Shown here in pieces: positions 27,527 through 36,922 of a DNA stretch of 64,000 bases. Position 1 is the stretch's first letter; every line of letters starts with the position of its first letter. The notes below the pieces were generated by a model. The model searched no databases. It had not been told where the DNA came from and saw nothing but the letters and a program-made list of their open reading frames with translations. The translations under genes were made by a program, and so were the position numbers. The stretch lies in the NCBI GenBank assembly GCA_902798585.1, contig CADBXF010000005.1, positions 1 through 64,000 of the forward strand, read 5' to 3'. The DNA is from an uncultured Lachnospiraceae bacterium (GTDB lineage Bacteria > Bacillota > Clostridia > Lachnospirales > Lachnospiraceae).

Positions 27527-28201
27527 CTATGATTTCATGCGATAGCCGATGCCCCAGATCGTCTCGATATACTCCTTCTCGCTCACCTGCTTCAGTTTCT
27601 TCCGCAGATTGCTCATATGCACATCGAGCGTCTTCGTCTCGCCTACATACGGCTCCTGCCATGCGTATTCATAGATGGCATCCTTGGAGTATACCCGCGT
27701 CGGATGCTGCACGAGAAGCTCCAGAATCCGGTACTCCTGCCGGGTCAGCTTCGGCACCTCCGCGCCGTCCGCCATCACCGTAAAATGCTCCCGGTCCATG
27801 AAGATTCCGCCAAATGACAGCGTGTCCGCCGCCGCTGCCGTGCGCTTCCGCAGCTGTACCCGCATGCGGGCGACAACCTCCTTGATTTCAAACGGTTTCG
27901 TCACATAATCGTCGGCGCCGATGCTCAGCACATCGACCTTGGAATCCAAATCGTCCTTCGCGCTTACGACAATCACGGGAACTCCGCTGCCTTTCTGCCG
28001 AATCTCCTGCAGCACCTGCTCGCCGTCGATTCCCGGCAGCATCAAATCGAGAAGCACCAGGTCGTATTTTTCGAGCGACAGTCGAAGCAGGCACTCCGAT
28101 CCGGAAAATGCCTGCCCGCAGGCGAAGCCCTCCTTCTCCAGCGACTCCCGAAGCATCATGCTGATGTTCTCGTCGTCATCCACAATTAAAACCCGCTCCA
28201 T
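27527..28201 (-). CDS. OmpR-family response regulator
   Basis: 224 aa. Receiver domain with acidic pair DDD at 8-10, phospho-acceptor Asp52 in LLDLMLPG and Lys102 in VTKPF; the C-terminal winged helix (residues ~128-224) includes LTRQEYRILELLVQHP and VDVHMSNLRKKL-like VHMSNLRKKL. First gene of a seven-gene set that includes its likely kinase and two ABC systems, so it probably switches on the transporters. GGGAGAGG precedes the ATG. Confidence 0.94.
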   Translation of the reverse strand: MERVLIVDDDENISMMLRESLEKEGFACGQAFSGSECLLRLSLEKYDLVLLDLMLPGIDGEQVLQEIRQKGSGVPVIVVSAKDDLDSKVDVLSIGADDYVTKPFEIKEVVARMRVQLRKRTAAAADTLSFGGIFMDREHFTVMADGAEVPKLTRQEYRILELLVQHPTRVYSKDAIYEYAWQEPYVGETKTLDVHMSNLRKKLKQVSEKEYIETIWGIGYRMKS

Positions 28202-28283
28202 ATCGATTTCCTCTCCCGCCTTTCAGGCAATAATCCCGCCGACCGCGCGGCGCGATGTGTCGTCTTCCGCAATCCCCGCCGTC

Positions 28284-28745
28284 CTATTCCTGCGGGAGCT
28301 TCATGACATTGTCGCCGTAGCGAATCACAAATTCCGCAAGCTCGTCGAAGCTTGCCATGTCCGGCAGCTCGAAGGTGCGCTTCGCATGCTGCAAAACGGG
28401 CCTGCGCGAGGAGGTGTAAAATTTGCCGCCGAGCGGATGACGATCGCGCCCCAGAATGCGGAACGCGTAGTATTTCGTGTTCTTCTCCTCCCCGGTTCGC
28501 ACGGTGATGTATCCGACATCGCTCAGTTTCCAGACCTTATAGCCGATCTCCCGGCCGCTTGTCGACTCCCAAATCAGCTCGTTGTTTTTCGAGACATGCA
28601 TTCCGCCGCAGGATGCGACGAACGGATGCTCGAGGCTGAATTTGGTGATAAATTTTTCGCTGTTGTCGCGCCGGTCCGCAATTACGCAAATCACAAACGA
28701 CAGCGTGACCGCGGAAATCGCAATCCACGCTCCCAAAGTAGGCAT
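28284..28745 (-). CDS. Membrane-anchored protein of unknown function
   Basis: 153 aa from ATG 28745 (AGGGGG nine bases upstream). One N-terminal membrane segment (residues ~7-24), then a ~125-residue soluble domain with alternating strands (IGYKVWKLSDVGYITV, KYYAFRILGRD, HPLGGKFY). The soluble part looks PH-like or DUF-type; I do not recognise it. It lies 80 bases upstream of the response regulator in the same direction and has its own promoter. Confidence 0.65.
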   Translation of the reverse strand: MPTLGAWIAISAVTLSFVICVIADRRDNSEKFITKFSLEHPFVASCGGMHVSKNNELIWESTSGREIGYKVWKLSDVGYITVRTGEEKNTKYYAFRILGRDRHPLGGKFYTSSRRPVLQHAKRTFELPDMASFDELAEFVIRYGDNVMKLPQE

Positions 28746-28779
28746 ACGCACAATACCCCCTGAATCCGATAGTGTTATA

Positions 28780-28788
28780 ATTATACCA
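28780..28788 (-). promoter_or_regulatory. Extended -10 promoter for the gene at 28745
   Basis: Minus-strand TGG-TATAAT (28780-28788), a perfect -10 with the extended TGn element. No good -35 is seen. Start of transcription about 28773, giving a leader of about 30 bases. Confidence 0.6.
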
Positions 28789-28813
28789 CACGCGCACGCA
28801 AAATGCCATTGCG

Positions 28814-28852
28814 AAAAGAATCCGGCCTGCACGGTCGGTGCAAGCCGGATTC
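28814..28852 (-). terminator. Terminator downstream of rsmJ
   Basis: 9-bp perfect stem GAATCCGGC (28818-28826) with its complement (28844-28852), followed on the minus strand by TTTTCG. A second small stem CCGGAGCA/TGCTCCGG lies closer to the rsmJ stop (about 28876-28897). Confidence 0.75.
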
Positions 28853-28900
28853 CTCTTCCGTCGAATATTTGCGAATCGCCGGAGCAGGCTGTGCTCCGGT

Positions 28901-29740
28901 TTATTTTGCGGCGAACGAAGCCGGCTCGATGACATCATAGCGAACCGCTTTGCCGCTTAAGGTGTACGCCGGTTTTCTGCCGGCGAGAAGCGCTCCCTTC
29001 ACGGGACGCTTGATTATGATTCTTCTTGGCGCTGCCGCCAGTGCCGCCGCAAACAGCTCCTCCTCGTTCTCACAGGGACGCTCGAGAAGGTGAAGCAGCT
29101 GGAACTTCTTGCCGACCGCCGCGCTCTTGGTGCGCTTCGGAAACATGGGGTCGAGGTAAACAATGTCCGGCGGCGTCGCCATGGTGCGAAGCGCCTCGAT
29201 GCTGTCACCGCAAATCAGCTCCATCCGCGCGGCAACCGGCGCAAGACGGGAGTCCTCCGAAGCTCTTCGCAGCGCGTCCGAGAGAAGCTCCGCGATATAC
29301 GGATTGCACTCATACATTTTCACGCGGAATCCGGCAGCCGCAAGAAGCAGCGAATCCTCGCCGAAGCCGGCGGTCGCATCCACAACCGTCATCGAACTCC
29401 GGTCTCCCTTCAACCTGGCTGCACGCACCAAAAGCTCCTGCGCGAGATTTCTCTGCGTAAGCCGGGGAATCATCCCCGCAAAATCGGCGCGAAGCCCGGC
29501 GTCTCCCGCACAAAGCGAAAGCCCCCGCTCCCCGATAAGAAGTACCGGGAAATCGCCCGGGTCCGCGGCATTGTCGGGATTGTTCCCTCCTGCGGCACAG
29601 TCGATTCCCAGCCGGGCCGCAAGCCGCTCCGCCGCTTCCGCAAAGTCCTCAGACTGCGCAAGCACGCGGATTGACGCCTGCCCTGCCTCCGGCTTCCCGG
29701 ATGGTTCGCTCAGTTTCTGTTTTTGCATTTTCTCAGGCAT
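28901..29740 (-). CDS. rsmJ: 16S rRNA m2G1516 methyltransferase-like protein
   Basis: 279 aa, RsmJ/DUF548 family. The SAM motif DATAGFGEDSLLLAAAG, the acidic motif II region YECNPYIAELL, and the substrate motif VYLDPMFPKRTKSA followed by the FQLLHLL stretch match RsmJ, which methylates G1516 of 16S rRNA in Escherichia coli. The N-terminus is long and polar. Start 29740 is chosen because GGAGG lies five bases upstream; two further ATGs upstream are possible. It follows the ABC exporter pair by 47 bases. Confidence 0.8.
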   Translation of the reverse strand: MPEKMQKQKLSEPSGKPEAGQASIRVLAQSEDFAEAAERLAARLGIDCAAGGNNPDNAADPGDFPVLLIGERGLSLCAGDAGLRADFAGMIPRLTQRNLAQELLVRAARLKGDRSSMTVVDATAGFGEDSLLLAAAGFRVKMYECNPYIAELLSDALRRASEDSRLAPVAARMELICGDSIEALRTMATPPDIVYLDPMFPKRTKSAAVGKKFQLLHLLERPCENEEELFAAALAAAPRRIIIKRPVKGALLAGRKPAYTLSGKAVRYDVIEPASFAAK

Positions 29741-29787
29741 GAATTCCTCCATCCCTTTCCGGGCTGCAGCACCCTCGGAACAACATT

Positions 29788-31578
29788 TTACGCTTCGTAC
29801 CGGCCTGCCTGAACACGCCACATCTGCGCATAACGGCCGTTCCTGCGAAGGAGACTCTCGTGGGTTCCCTCCTCGACAATCTGTCCCTGCTCAAGCATCA
29901 GGATGCGGTCGGCATCCCGGGTTGTGGACAGACGGTGCGAAATGTAGAACACGGTCTTGCCCTTCGCTGCGTGGCGCATGGCGCGGTTCAGTTCGTACTC
30001 GGCAATCGGATCGAGCGCGCTGCTCGGCTCATCCATAATCAGGATATCCGAATTCATGTAAAATGCTCTCGAGATGGCAATCTTCTGGCTCTCGCCGCCG
30101 GAGAAGTTGACTCCCTCGCGGTCGAACTCGGTTGTCACCTGCGTATCGAGGCCCTTCGGAAGACTTTGCAGTCTCTCGCCGAAGCCGGCCCTTGTGAGCG
30201 CCGATACAATCTCCGGCTCATGACCCTTCGCAGCCTCGCTGCAGTTCATGATGACATTTTCCGCCAGAGACGCGCCGTACATCTGATAGTCCTGGAATAC
30301 AACGCCGATGCGCTCGCGGTAATCGCTCGCCCGATACTCGCGGATATCCTTTCCGTTGTATGATATCACACCGGTTGTAGGGTCGTAAAGACGCATCAGA
30401 AGTTTGATCAGCGTCGTCTTGCCGGCACCGTTGTATCCGACGATTGCAATCTTCTCTCCCGGCTTGACCGAAAGGTTGATGCCGCGCAGTGTGTCGGGAA
30501 GATCCCCGCGATAACGGAAGCTCACATCGCTGAGCTCCATCGCAGCATTGCCCGCGCGGACCGGCTCGCCCTCGTTGACCTTCATCTTCGGCTCGTAGGC
30601 CAAAAATGCGCGGATTTTGTCGATATAGAGGCTGTTCTCCTGCGCCTGCGGGACGATGTCCGCAAGATTCATCATACCTCTTCGCAGGCTTCCCGTGCGA
30701 TTGAACAGTACGACGGCATTGCTGTAGTCGATTGTGTGAAGAACCGCCGCCTGATATACGAGGTAAGTGATATACAGTCCGTCCAGGATAAATTCTCCCA
30801 CGACATAGTCGTTGAGGAAGCCCAAAATCGACCGTTTGGCGCCGACCTTCTTCTGCTCCGCGATAATCTCGTCGTTGGCCTCTAAGAATTCCTGTTCAAG
30901 CGAATCCCCGACCTCCGGATGCAGACGAAGCTCCTTGGCGTAATCGTTTAAGTAAAATACGCGGCTCACATAATTTCTCTTGCGCTCGAGCGGATTGACG
31001 CGGAGGCGAACCCGGTAATTAAGCTTGTTCAGCACGCGCGACACCAAGAACCGCAGCACAAACGAGGCAAGCACGAAAAGGATTCCCGCGGCGTCCGTCA
31101 TCAGGTAGAAGACGCCGGTTGTGAACAAAATCGTCAGGGCCTGCACAAGCAGATTGGTCATGGAGAGGAACCGATCGATGGAGCTCTCCGCCTCCGCAAC
31201 CGCCAGCACAAAATCGTTGTAGTACTTCGGGTCGTCGTAGCAGGAGAGATCGATCTCCGCCGCCTTTTTGTACATCTGCTCCTTGAGCGCGCGGTACAGC
31301 TTCGGCTTGCAGCGATAACTCCACCCGTGGATGAAGAAACCGTCGGGAATAATCTGAATCAGGTTGATGGCCAAAATGATTCCGATGACCAGGAGCGCCT
31401 TCCAGAACGGCTCGTGGTACTCCGCGCAGTGAAGCACATAGCGGATTCCCAGAACATGCTCAAGGAAAATGATTCCCTGGTAGCGGAAGCCGTCGTACAG
31501 GTGGTAGAGCATGTATCCCGGACAGGTCCGGAAGCACAGTCTCCACAAAAAAATCTGGTTTTGAATTACATGACTCAT
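29788..31578 (-). CDS. ABC exporter subunit B (membrane + ATPase)
   Basis: 596 aa. An N-terminal membrane domain (residues ~1-310) followed by an ATPase domain: Walker A GYNGAGKTT, Q-loop VFQDYQMY, signature FSGGESQKIAI, Walker B LIMDEPSSALDP, H-loop ISHRLSTT. The ATG at 31578 overlaps the stop of the preceding ABC gene (ATGA), so the two are translationally coupled and probably form a heterodimer. Substrate unknown. Confidence 0.9.
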   Translation of the reverse strand: MSHVIQNQIFLWRLCFRTCPGYMLYHLYDGFRYQGIIFLEHVLGIRYVLHCAEYHEPFWKALLVIGIILAINLIQIIPDGFFIHGWSYRCKPKLYRALKEQMYKKAAEIDLSCYDDPKYYNDFVLAVAEAESSIDRFLSMTNLLVQALTILFTTGVFYLMTDAAGILFVLASFVLRFLVSRVLNKLNYRVRLRVNPLERKRNYVSRVFYLNDYAKELRLHPEVGDSLEQEFLEANDEIIAEQKKVGAKRSILGFLNDYVVGEFILDGLYITYLVYQAAVLHTIDYSNAVVLFNRTGSLRRGMMNLADIVPQAQENSLYIDKIRAFLAYEPKMKVNEGEPVRAGNAAMELSDVSFRYRGDLPDTLRGINLSVKPGEKIAIVGYNGAGKTTLIKLLMRLYDPTTGVISYNGKDIREYRASDYRERIGVVFQDYQMYGASLAENVIMNCSEAAKGHEPEIVSALTRAGFGERLQSLPKGLDTQVTTEFDREGVNFSGGESQKIAISRAFYMNSDILIMDEPSSALDPIAEYELNRAMRHAAKGKTVFYISHRLSTTRDADRILMLEQGQIVEEGTHESLLRRNGRYAQMWRVQAGRYEA

Positions 31579-33434
31579 ACGGCTGCACCTCCTTCCGCAG
31601 ATACCGGTTTGGAGATTGCAAGGTAATTTTTCGCCTGCTTCGTGTACATATCCGCATACAAACCGCCCTGCTCCATCAGCATGCGGTGTGTGCCGGCCTC
31701 CTTCACGGTGCCGTCGGAGAGAAGGTACACCCAGTCGGCATTTTGCACGGAGGAAAGACGGTGCGAGATAAATACAAGCGTGTTGTCGCGGCACGACTCG
31801 TAGATGTTGTCGAACAGCTGCGCCTCGGCAATCGGGTCGAGCGCACTGCTGGGCTCGTCAAACACCTTGAACGGGCATTCGCGCACGAACGCTCTGGCGA
31901 CGACAATCTTCTGGAACTCGCCGCCGGAGAGCATTGCGCCCTCGTCGTCGAACTCGCGTGTCAAAATCGTCTGCATCCCGGCGGGAAGCGACATTACCTT
32001 GTCGTAAGCGCCCGCAAGGCGAAGCGCCTGCGTAACGCGCTCCTCCCGCTCCTCCTCGGGAATCTCCGTCCCCATCGTGACATTGTCCGCCACCGACATG
32101 GAGAACATGCGGTGATCCTGAAATGCGGTTGCAAAAAGCGCGCGGTATTTCCGCAGATTGTACTCGCGGATATCGCGGCCGTTCAAAAGAATCTGTCCCT
32201 CCGACGGGTCGTAGAACCGGAGCAGAAGCTTGATTAAAGTCGTCTTGCCCGCGCCGTTATGCCCTACAAGAGCGTAGGTTTTACCGCCGCGGAACTCCAT
32301 CGAGAGATGCGAGATGATCTCCTTGTCCTTATAAGAAAAGGAAACATCGCGGAACTCGACGGAACGAATCTCCGTGCCGGGATCGGCGCCGTCCGTATCC
32401 TCGGGAATCCGCTCCTTATACTCCATAAACGAGCGCAGATACTCGATGAAAAGGCCGTTTTTAAACAATTCCGTCAGCGCTTCGGTAAATCCGATGAGAA
32501 TCCATGTCGTGGACACCATCATGCTTGTGATGACCGAAAGCTGCGCGAGGCTCATCGTCCGGCTGACCAGGGTCCGGTAGGAACCGTAAATCAGAAGCCC
32601 CTCGAAAATGAAGGTGAAGGTGAACATGACATACAGCCAGTGCAGAATCGCCGCCTTCTTCGTATACTTCTTCGTCACATCCGCTACGCCGGTGATGGCT
32701 TCGCGGTACTGCTTCTTCATCAGCGCAAACACGCCGGTGAGCCGCATTTCCTTCGCATAGTCCGGAAGATACATAACGCGGTTGATGTATGCAATCCGGC
32801 GGTTATGCGGCGCCATATCGAGATTTCGCGCGTAGTCGAGCCGACTGATGCGCCGGTTGAACACAAAATTGCCGATGACCGGAAGAATCACGAACAGCAC
32901 CGAGATTTTATCGATCTGATACATAAATACGAACGCGCACACGCTCGCAATCGCCCCGAAAAATGCCTTGAAGGCCGACTCCACTGTCGAAATCAGGCGC
33001 GTATCCGCCTTCTCCATCGCCAGCGTATACCGGTCGTAGAAATCGCTGTCCTCAAAGCATGCCAGCTCCACATTCCGGGATTTGCGGAACAACCGCTGAT
33101 AGAGGCCGCGGTTGACTCTCGCCTGCGCCACCGGATACACCGCCCCGTTTAAGAACCGGTCGTAGAAGGTCATCGCCCCCTCGACCAAAGCAACAATGAC
33201 AACGAATGTCATAATGGTGCGGAAGGTGTCGCCCCGCTCCAGGGAGTTGATCACATAGCGCATGAAAAATGCGCTGTAGAACAGCCACTCGAAATACCCG
33301 AGAAAACGGCTGATTCCCTTGTGAACAACAAGCGACGGACAAATCTTCCACAGAAGCCGCATGGCGAAAAGATTGTTCGCAACGGCACGCCTGCGCCGCA
33401 GCTTATTTTTCTTCTCATCCGTACTCACATACAT
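31575..33434 (-). CDS. ABC exporter subunit A (membrane + ATPase)
   Basis: 619 aa. A basic cytoplasmic N-terminus (KKNKLRRRRA), a membrane domain (residues ~40-340), then Walker A GHNGAGKTT, signature LSGGEFQKIVV, Walker B KVFDEPSSALDP and H-loop ISHRLSSV. AAGGGGGG precedes the ATG and a near-consensus promoter lies upstream. Coupled to subunit B by a four-base overlap. Both ATPase sites look intact. Divergent from the GH43 gene. Confidence 0.92.
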   Translation of the reverse strand: MYVSTDEKKNKLRRRRAVANNLFAMRLLWKICPSLVVHKGISRFLGYFEWLFYSAFFMRYVINSLERGDTFRTIMTFVVIVALVEGAMTFYDRFLNGAVYPVAQARVNRGLYQRLFRKSRNVELACFEDSDFYDRYTLAMEKADTRLISTVESAFKAFFGAIASVCAFVFMYQIDKISVLFVILPVIGNFVFNRRISRLDYARNLDMAPHNRRIAYINRVMYLPDYAKEMRLTGVFALMKKQYREAITGVADVTKKYTKKAAILHWLYVMFTFTFIFEGLLIYGSYRTLVSRTMSLAQLSVITSMMVSTTWILIGFTEALTELFKNGLFIEYLRSFMEYKERIPEDTDGADPGTEIRSVEFRDVSFSYKDKEIISHLSMEFRGGKTYALVGHNGAGKTTLIKLLLRFYDPSEGQILLNGRDIREYNLRKYRALFATAFQDHRMFSMSVADNVTMGTEIPEEEREERVTQALRLAGAYDKVMSLPAGMQTILTREFDDEGAMLSGGEFQKIVVARAFVRECPFKVFDEPSSALDPIAEAQLFDNIYESCRDNTLVFISHRLSSVQNADWVYLLSDGTVKEAGTHRMLMEQGGLYADMYTKQAKNYLAISKPVSAEGGAAV

Positions 33435-33461
33435 CCCCCCTTTTCGAATAAAATAAGGCTT

Positions 33462-33490
33462 ATTCTATCGCGAAGTCCGGTTGTTGTCAA
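33462..33490 (-). promoter_or_regulatory. Strong sigma-A promoter of the ABC exporter pair
   Basis: Minus-strand TTGACA (33485-33490), 17 bp, TAGAAT (33462-33467), about 28 bases before the subunit A start codon. On the plus strand TTGCAT...TATTCT (18 bp apart, around 33536-33566) is a weaker candidate for GH43. Confidence 0.8.
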
Positions 33491-33666
33491 GGGCGAATTT
33501 TTAGCACGATTTGTGATGTTCTTCGCAATTTTTACCTTGCATTCCCCTCGGCAAATGCCTTATTCTGTTGGTGATGACCGAAATCGCAATTTTTGACGGT
33601 TCATCGGCAGAATATACACGCTCCCGGGACAATTTTCCGATCGGGGCTTGAGGAGGGCAGAAAACC

Positions 33667-34668
33667 ATGAAGAAAGTGAAGCTCGCAAGAGCCAACGAGA
33701 GAACTCCTCTCGTGCGCAGTATCTACACCGCGGACCCTTCCGCACATGTTTTCGACGGCAGGATTTACATCTATCCGTCGCACGATTTCGAACACGATTG
33801 CCCGGATGACGACAACGGCGATCAGTACATCATGAAGGATTACCATGTTCTGTCCATGGACAGCCTTGACGCCGAATGTGTCGACAACGGCCTTGCGCTT
33901 TCCGAGGACGATATCCCGTGGGTTAAGAATCAGATGTGGGCGCCGGACTGCGTCAGAAAGAACGGCAAATACTATCTGGTATTCCCGGCCAAGGATTACA
34001 ACGGCCAGTTCCATATCGGCGTTGCCGTTTCGGACTCTCCCGTAGGTCCGTTCAAGCCGCAGGACAACTTCATCAAGGGAAGCTACAGCATCGACCCCGC
34101 CGTTTTGGTGGATGACGACGGTCGCACCTACTGCTACTACGGCGGTCTGTGGGGCGGTCAGCTCGAGATGTGGCAGTCCGGCGAATTCGATCCCGACGCT
34201 CATCGCCCGGAGGGTGACGAGCCTGCACTCGGACCGATGTTTGCCGAGTTCAACGATGAGATGGACGCATTTATCACCGAGCCGAAGCACCTCGTAATTC
34301 TCGACGAGAACGGGGAGCCGATCAAGGCCGGCGACGAGGACCGCAGATATTTCGAGGGTCCCTGGATGCATAAGTTCAACGGTAAGTACTACCTTTCCTA
34401 TTCCACCGGCACCACGCACTACCTCTGCTACGCCGAGGGTGAGAAGCCGGACGGTCCCTTCACCTACAAGGGCCGCATCATGGAGCCCGTGCTCGGCTGG
34501 ACGACGCACCACTCCGTTGTCAAAATCGGCGATGACTGGTATCTCTTCTACCATGACTGTGAGCTCTCCGGCGGCGTAACGCACGAGCGCTGCGTCAAGT
34601 ACACGAAGCTCAACATTCATGAGGACGGAACGATTGACACCATCTTCCCGTACGAATTCGAGCGCTGA
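33667..34668 (+). CDS. GH43 family glycoside hydrolase
   Basis: 333 aa, five-bladed beta-propeller family; no signal peptide. The three catalytic acids are visible: Asp23 in TADPSAHVF (base), Asp143 in SIDPAVLVDDDG (pKa modulator) and Glu230 in YFEGPWMHK (acid). The family cleaves alpha-L-arabinofuranosyl or beta-xylosyl linkages; an intracellular enzyme would act on imported arabinoxylan oligosaccharides. GAGGAGGG precedes the ATG. It is followed by a LacI-fold/GGDEF gene, which may respond to the same sugars. Confidence 0.92.
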   Translation: MKKVKLARANERTPLVRSIYTADPSAHVFDGRIYIYPSHDFEHDCPDDDNGDQYIMKDYHVLSMDSLDAECVDNGLALSEDDIPWVKNQMWAPDCVRKNGKYYLVFPAKDYNGQFHIGVAVSDSPVGPFKPQDNFIKGSYSIDPAVLVDDDGRTYCYYGGLWGGQLEMWQSGEFDPDAHRPEGDEPALGPMFAEFNDEMDAFITEPKHLVILDENGEPIKAGDEDRRYFEGPWMHKFNGKYYLSYSTGTTHYLCYAEGEKPDGPFTYKGRIMEPVLGWTTHHSVVKIGDDWYLFYHDCELSGGVTHERCVKYTKLNIHEDGTIDTIFPYEFER

Positions 34669-34898
34669 TTGTTCCGACGCGGAATTTCTTACAGAATCCT
34701 ATAATGAACAAAACGGACGGCAGCTGCCCCGGACCTTCGCGTCTGCGGCGGCTGCCGTTCTTCTTTTATTTCGCAAAATATGCTTTCTTTTGACAGTAAA
34801 TACGGCATTTTTTCACTTTTCTTATTTCCGCAGAACCCCTTTTCCGTATTTCTGCAACTTTCGGCATTTTGCCTGTGGCATTTTCCGCGCTGCGGTCG

Positions 34899-34904
34899 TA
34901 TAAT
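34899..34904 (+). promoter_or_regulatory. -10 element before the LacI-fold/GGDEF gene
   Basis: Perfect TATAAT 28 bases before the ATG at 34933; no convincing -35 is seen. It suggests this gene is transcribed separately from GH43. Confidence 0.5.
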
Positions 34905-34932
34905 GAACTGTACAAGAAAGGGGGTGCATGGC

Positions 34933-36855
34933 ATGAAGAACCGTAAAAAAAGAGTTGCCGTTTTCGTCAACGGCTGGAACGCCGAAAATGTCTGCCGCTA
35001 TCTGACCGGTCTGTCCGCGCAGACGCCGGACGGGACTATCGATTACTGTGTCTTCGTCTGCCATGCCATCTATTCCTGCTCCGAGACGGAGATCAAGAGT
35101 ATGAGTACCATCTTCGATCTCCCCGATTTAACGACCTTTGACGCGGCGATTATGTTCACGCCGGGTCTGAATTTTACGAATGTCATCAACCAGCTGATTA
35201 TCAAGCTGGAGAAATCCGGAATCCCGATTATCAGCATCGGTCTGAAACACCCCGGCTTCTACTATATCGGCATCGACAACTTTGTCGGAATGAGTCAATT
35301 GTGCGACCATATTATCGAGAAGCACGGGGCGAAGGACATTATGTTCATCGCGGGCTCGAAGGAAAATGAGGATTCCAACGACCGTCTCCGCGCCGTCCGC
35401 GACTCCATGGAGAAGCACGGTCTTACGCTTGCCGAGGACCGCATCTACTACTCCAACTGGGAAGTCGGACAGGTGATGTCCGAGTTTCTCGGAAGACTCC
35501 GGAACGGCTGGAAGCTGCCGGATGCCTTCGTATGTGCGAACGACCAGCTTGCAGAGGTCGTAAGCTATGTCCTTACGGACAGCGGTCACAATGTGGACGA
35601 TGTCATCGTGACCGGCTTCGATTTTCTCGACGAAGGACAGAATTTCTACCCTTCCATCGCCTCCGTCGATCAGGGCTACGCAGAGACCGGTCGGATTACC
35701 GCAGGTCTATTGGACAGGCTCTTCCGCGGTGAGGCGGTTTCGCAGGAGACAACTGTCGCCTGCGAGTTCCATCCCGGAGAAAGCTGCGGGTGTGCCGACA
35801 GCCGTGACGACGACAACCGGCGTCGTATGTTTGCCCGCGGAATCCCGCGCCACACCATGTCCTCCGATATGGTCGAAGGTCGCTTCCACGCGATGGAGAA
35901 AGAGATTATCCAGTCTGTGGATTACGACGATCTCAAGGAGAAGCTGAACCGCCTTTTCTGCTACACCACGGGGCTTGAGGGTCAGACATTCTTCGTCATG
36001 ATGGATCCTCATGTCGTCGATTTTTCGCTCTCGGATCTCGCCAGCTATCCGCAGTTTCATTATGCGGACACCATGGATGTCTTCGTCGCCAAACGCGACG
36101 GCAAACCGATTGAACGCGGGCTGATTCCCACCTCGCAGCTCCTTCCCGACGAGGGCAACAGCGAGCGGAATTATATGTATTTCTTCGTTCCCGTTTACTA
36201 TGAGAGTTATGTCTGCGGCTATATCGTCATGACCGACCAGCTCGCATGGCTGCCCGACAAGTTCTTCCATATGTGCGAGAACCGTTTCAACCGCGCGCTC
36301 GTCTCGTACCGCCGCAACATGCAGTTGACTGCGTTGAACTCGAAGCTCTCCATGCTGATGGAGAAAGACTCGCTCACCTTTGTCAAGAACCGCACGGCAT
36401 ACGACCGTTATGTCAAGCGCATGGAGGCCTCGATGCAGGCCGGCGATTGCGATCCTTTCGCGGTTGTCTGCTTCGACATCAACTACTTAAAGCAGGTCAA
36501 CGACGAGCTCGGCCATGAGGCCGGCGACGAATATATCAAGAAGTGCTGCAAGTTGATTTGTAACACCTTCAAGCACAGTCCGGTCTTCCGAATCGGCGGC
36601 GACGAATTTGTCGCAATCGCGGTACACGATGACTACACCAACCGCGACACCCTGCTCCGGACGATGCGCGAGCATATGAGGTCGCTTGACGCCGACACGA
36701 CGCTCTCGCCGATTGACAGAATTTCGGTCGCCTCGGGAATCTCCGATTGCACCGAGACAACCGGCGATGACTACAGCGCCGTATTCCGCCGCGCCGACAC
36801 ACGAATGTACGAAAACAAGCGCGAGATGAAGGGCGGCCGCTGGCGTACCATCTGA
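34933..36855 (+). CDS. LacI-fold sensor - GGDEF diguanylate cyclase
   Basis: 640 aa. Residues ~8-290 have the fold of LacI/PurR effector domains (KKRVAVFVNGWNAE, GIDNFVGMSQLCDHI, DAFVCANDQLAEVV, DDVIVTGFDFLDEG) but with no DNA-binding helix-turn-helix. Residues ~300-460 are a GAF-like or uncharacterised region. The C-terminus is a GGDEF domain with RIGGDEF at 555-559; no RxxD product-inhibition site precedes it. No membrane segment. It probably couples an intracellular sugar or related ligand to cyclic-di-GMP synthesis. AAAGGGGG lies eight bases before the chosen ATG. Confidence 0.88.
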   Translation: MKNRKKRVAVFVNGWNAENVCRYLTGLSAQTPDGTIDYCVFVCHAIYSCSETEIKSMSTIFDLPDLTTFDAAIMFTPGLNFTNVINQLIIKLEKSGIPIISIGLKHPGFYYIGIDNFVGMSQLCDHIIEKHGAKDIMFIAGSKENEDSNDRLRAVRDSMEKHGLTLAEDRIYYSNWEVGQVMSEFLGRLRNGWKLPDAFVCANDQLAEVVSYVLTDSGHNVDDVIVTGFDFLDEGQNFYPSIASVDQGYAETGRITAGLLDRLFRGEAVSQETTVACEFHPGESCGCADSRDDDNRRRMFARGIPRHTMSSDMVEGRFHAMEKEIIQSVDYDDLKEKLNRLFCYTTGLEGQTFFVMMDPHVVDFSLSDLASYPQFHYADTMDVFVAKRDGKPIERGLIPTSQLLPDEGNSERNYMYFFVPVYYESYVCGYIVMTDQLAWLPDKFFHMCENRFNRALVSYRRNMQLTALNSKLSMLMEKDSLTFVKNRTAYDRYVKRMEASMQAGDCDPFAVVCFDINYLKQVNDELGHEAGDEYIKKCCKLICNTFKHSPVFRIGGDEFVAIAVHDDYTNRDTLLRTMREHMRSLDADTTLSPIDRISVASGISDCTETTGDDYSAVFRRADTRMYENKREMKGGRWRTI

Positions 36856-36873
36856 TTCAGAACAACAAAAAAC

Positions 36874-36897
36874 GACCCGGTTCCGAAGAATCGGGTC
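36874..36897. terminator. Bidirectional terminator between convergent genes
   Basis: 10-bp stem with one G-U pair, loop CGAA. Plus strand is followed by ATTTTC, minus strand by GTTTTTTG. Serves the GGDEF gene and the convergent membrane gene. Confidence 0.85.
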
Positions 36898-36922
36898 ATT
36901 TTCATGCTCTTTAATCACTGTC

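Noticed and set aside
28901-33434. Bacteriocin biosynthesis cluster around the ABC exporter pair
   Set aside because: No precursor peptide, modification enzyme or peptidase domain was found; the exporter N-termini lack a C39 peptidase.
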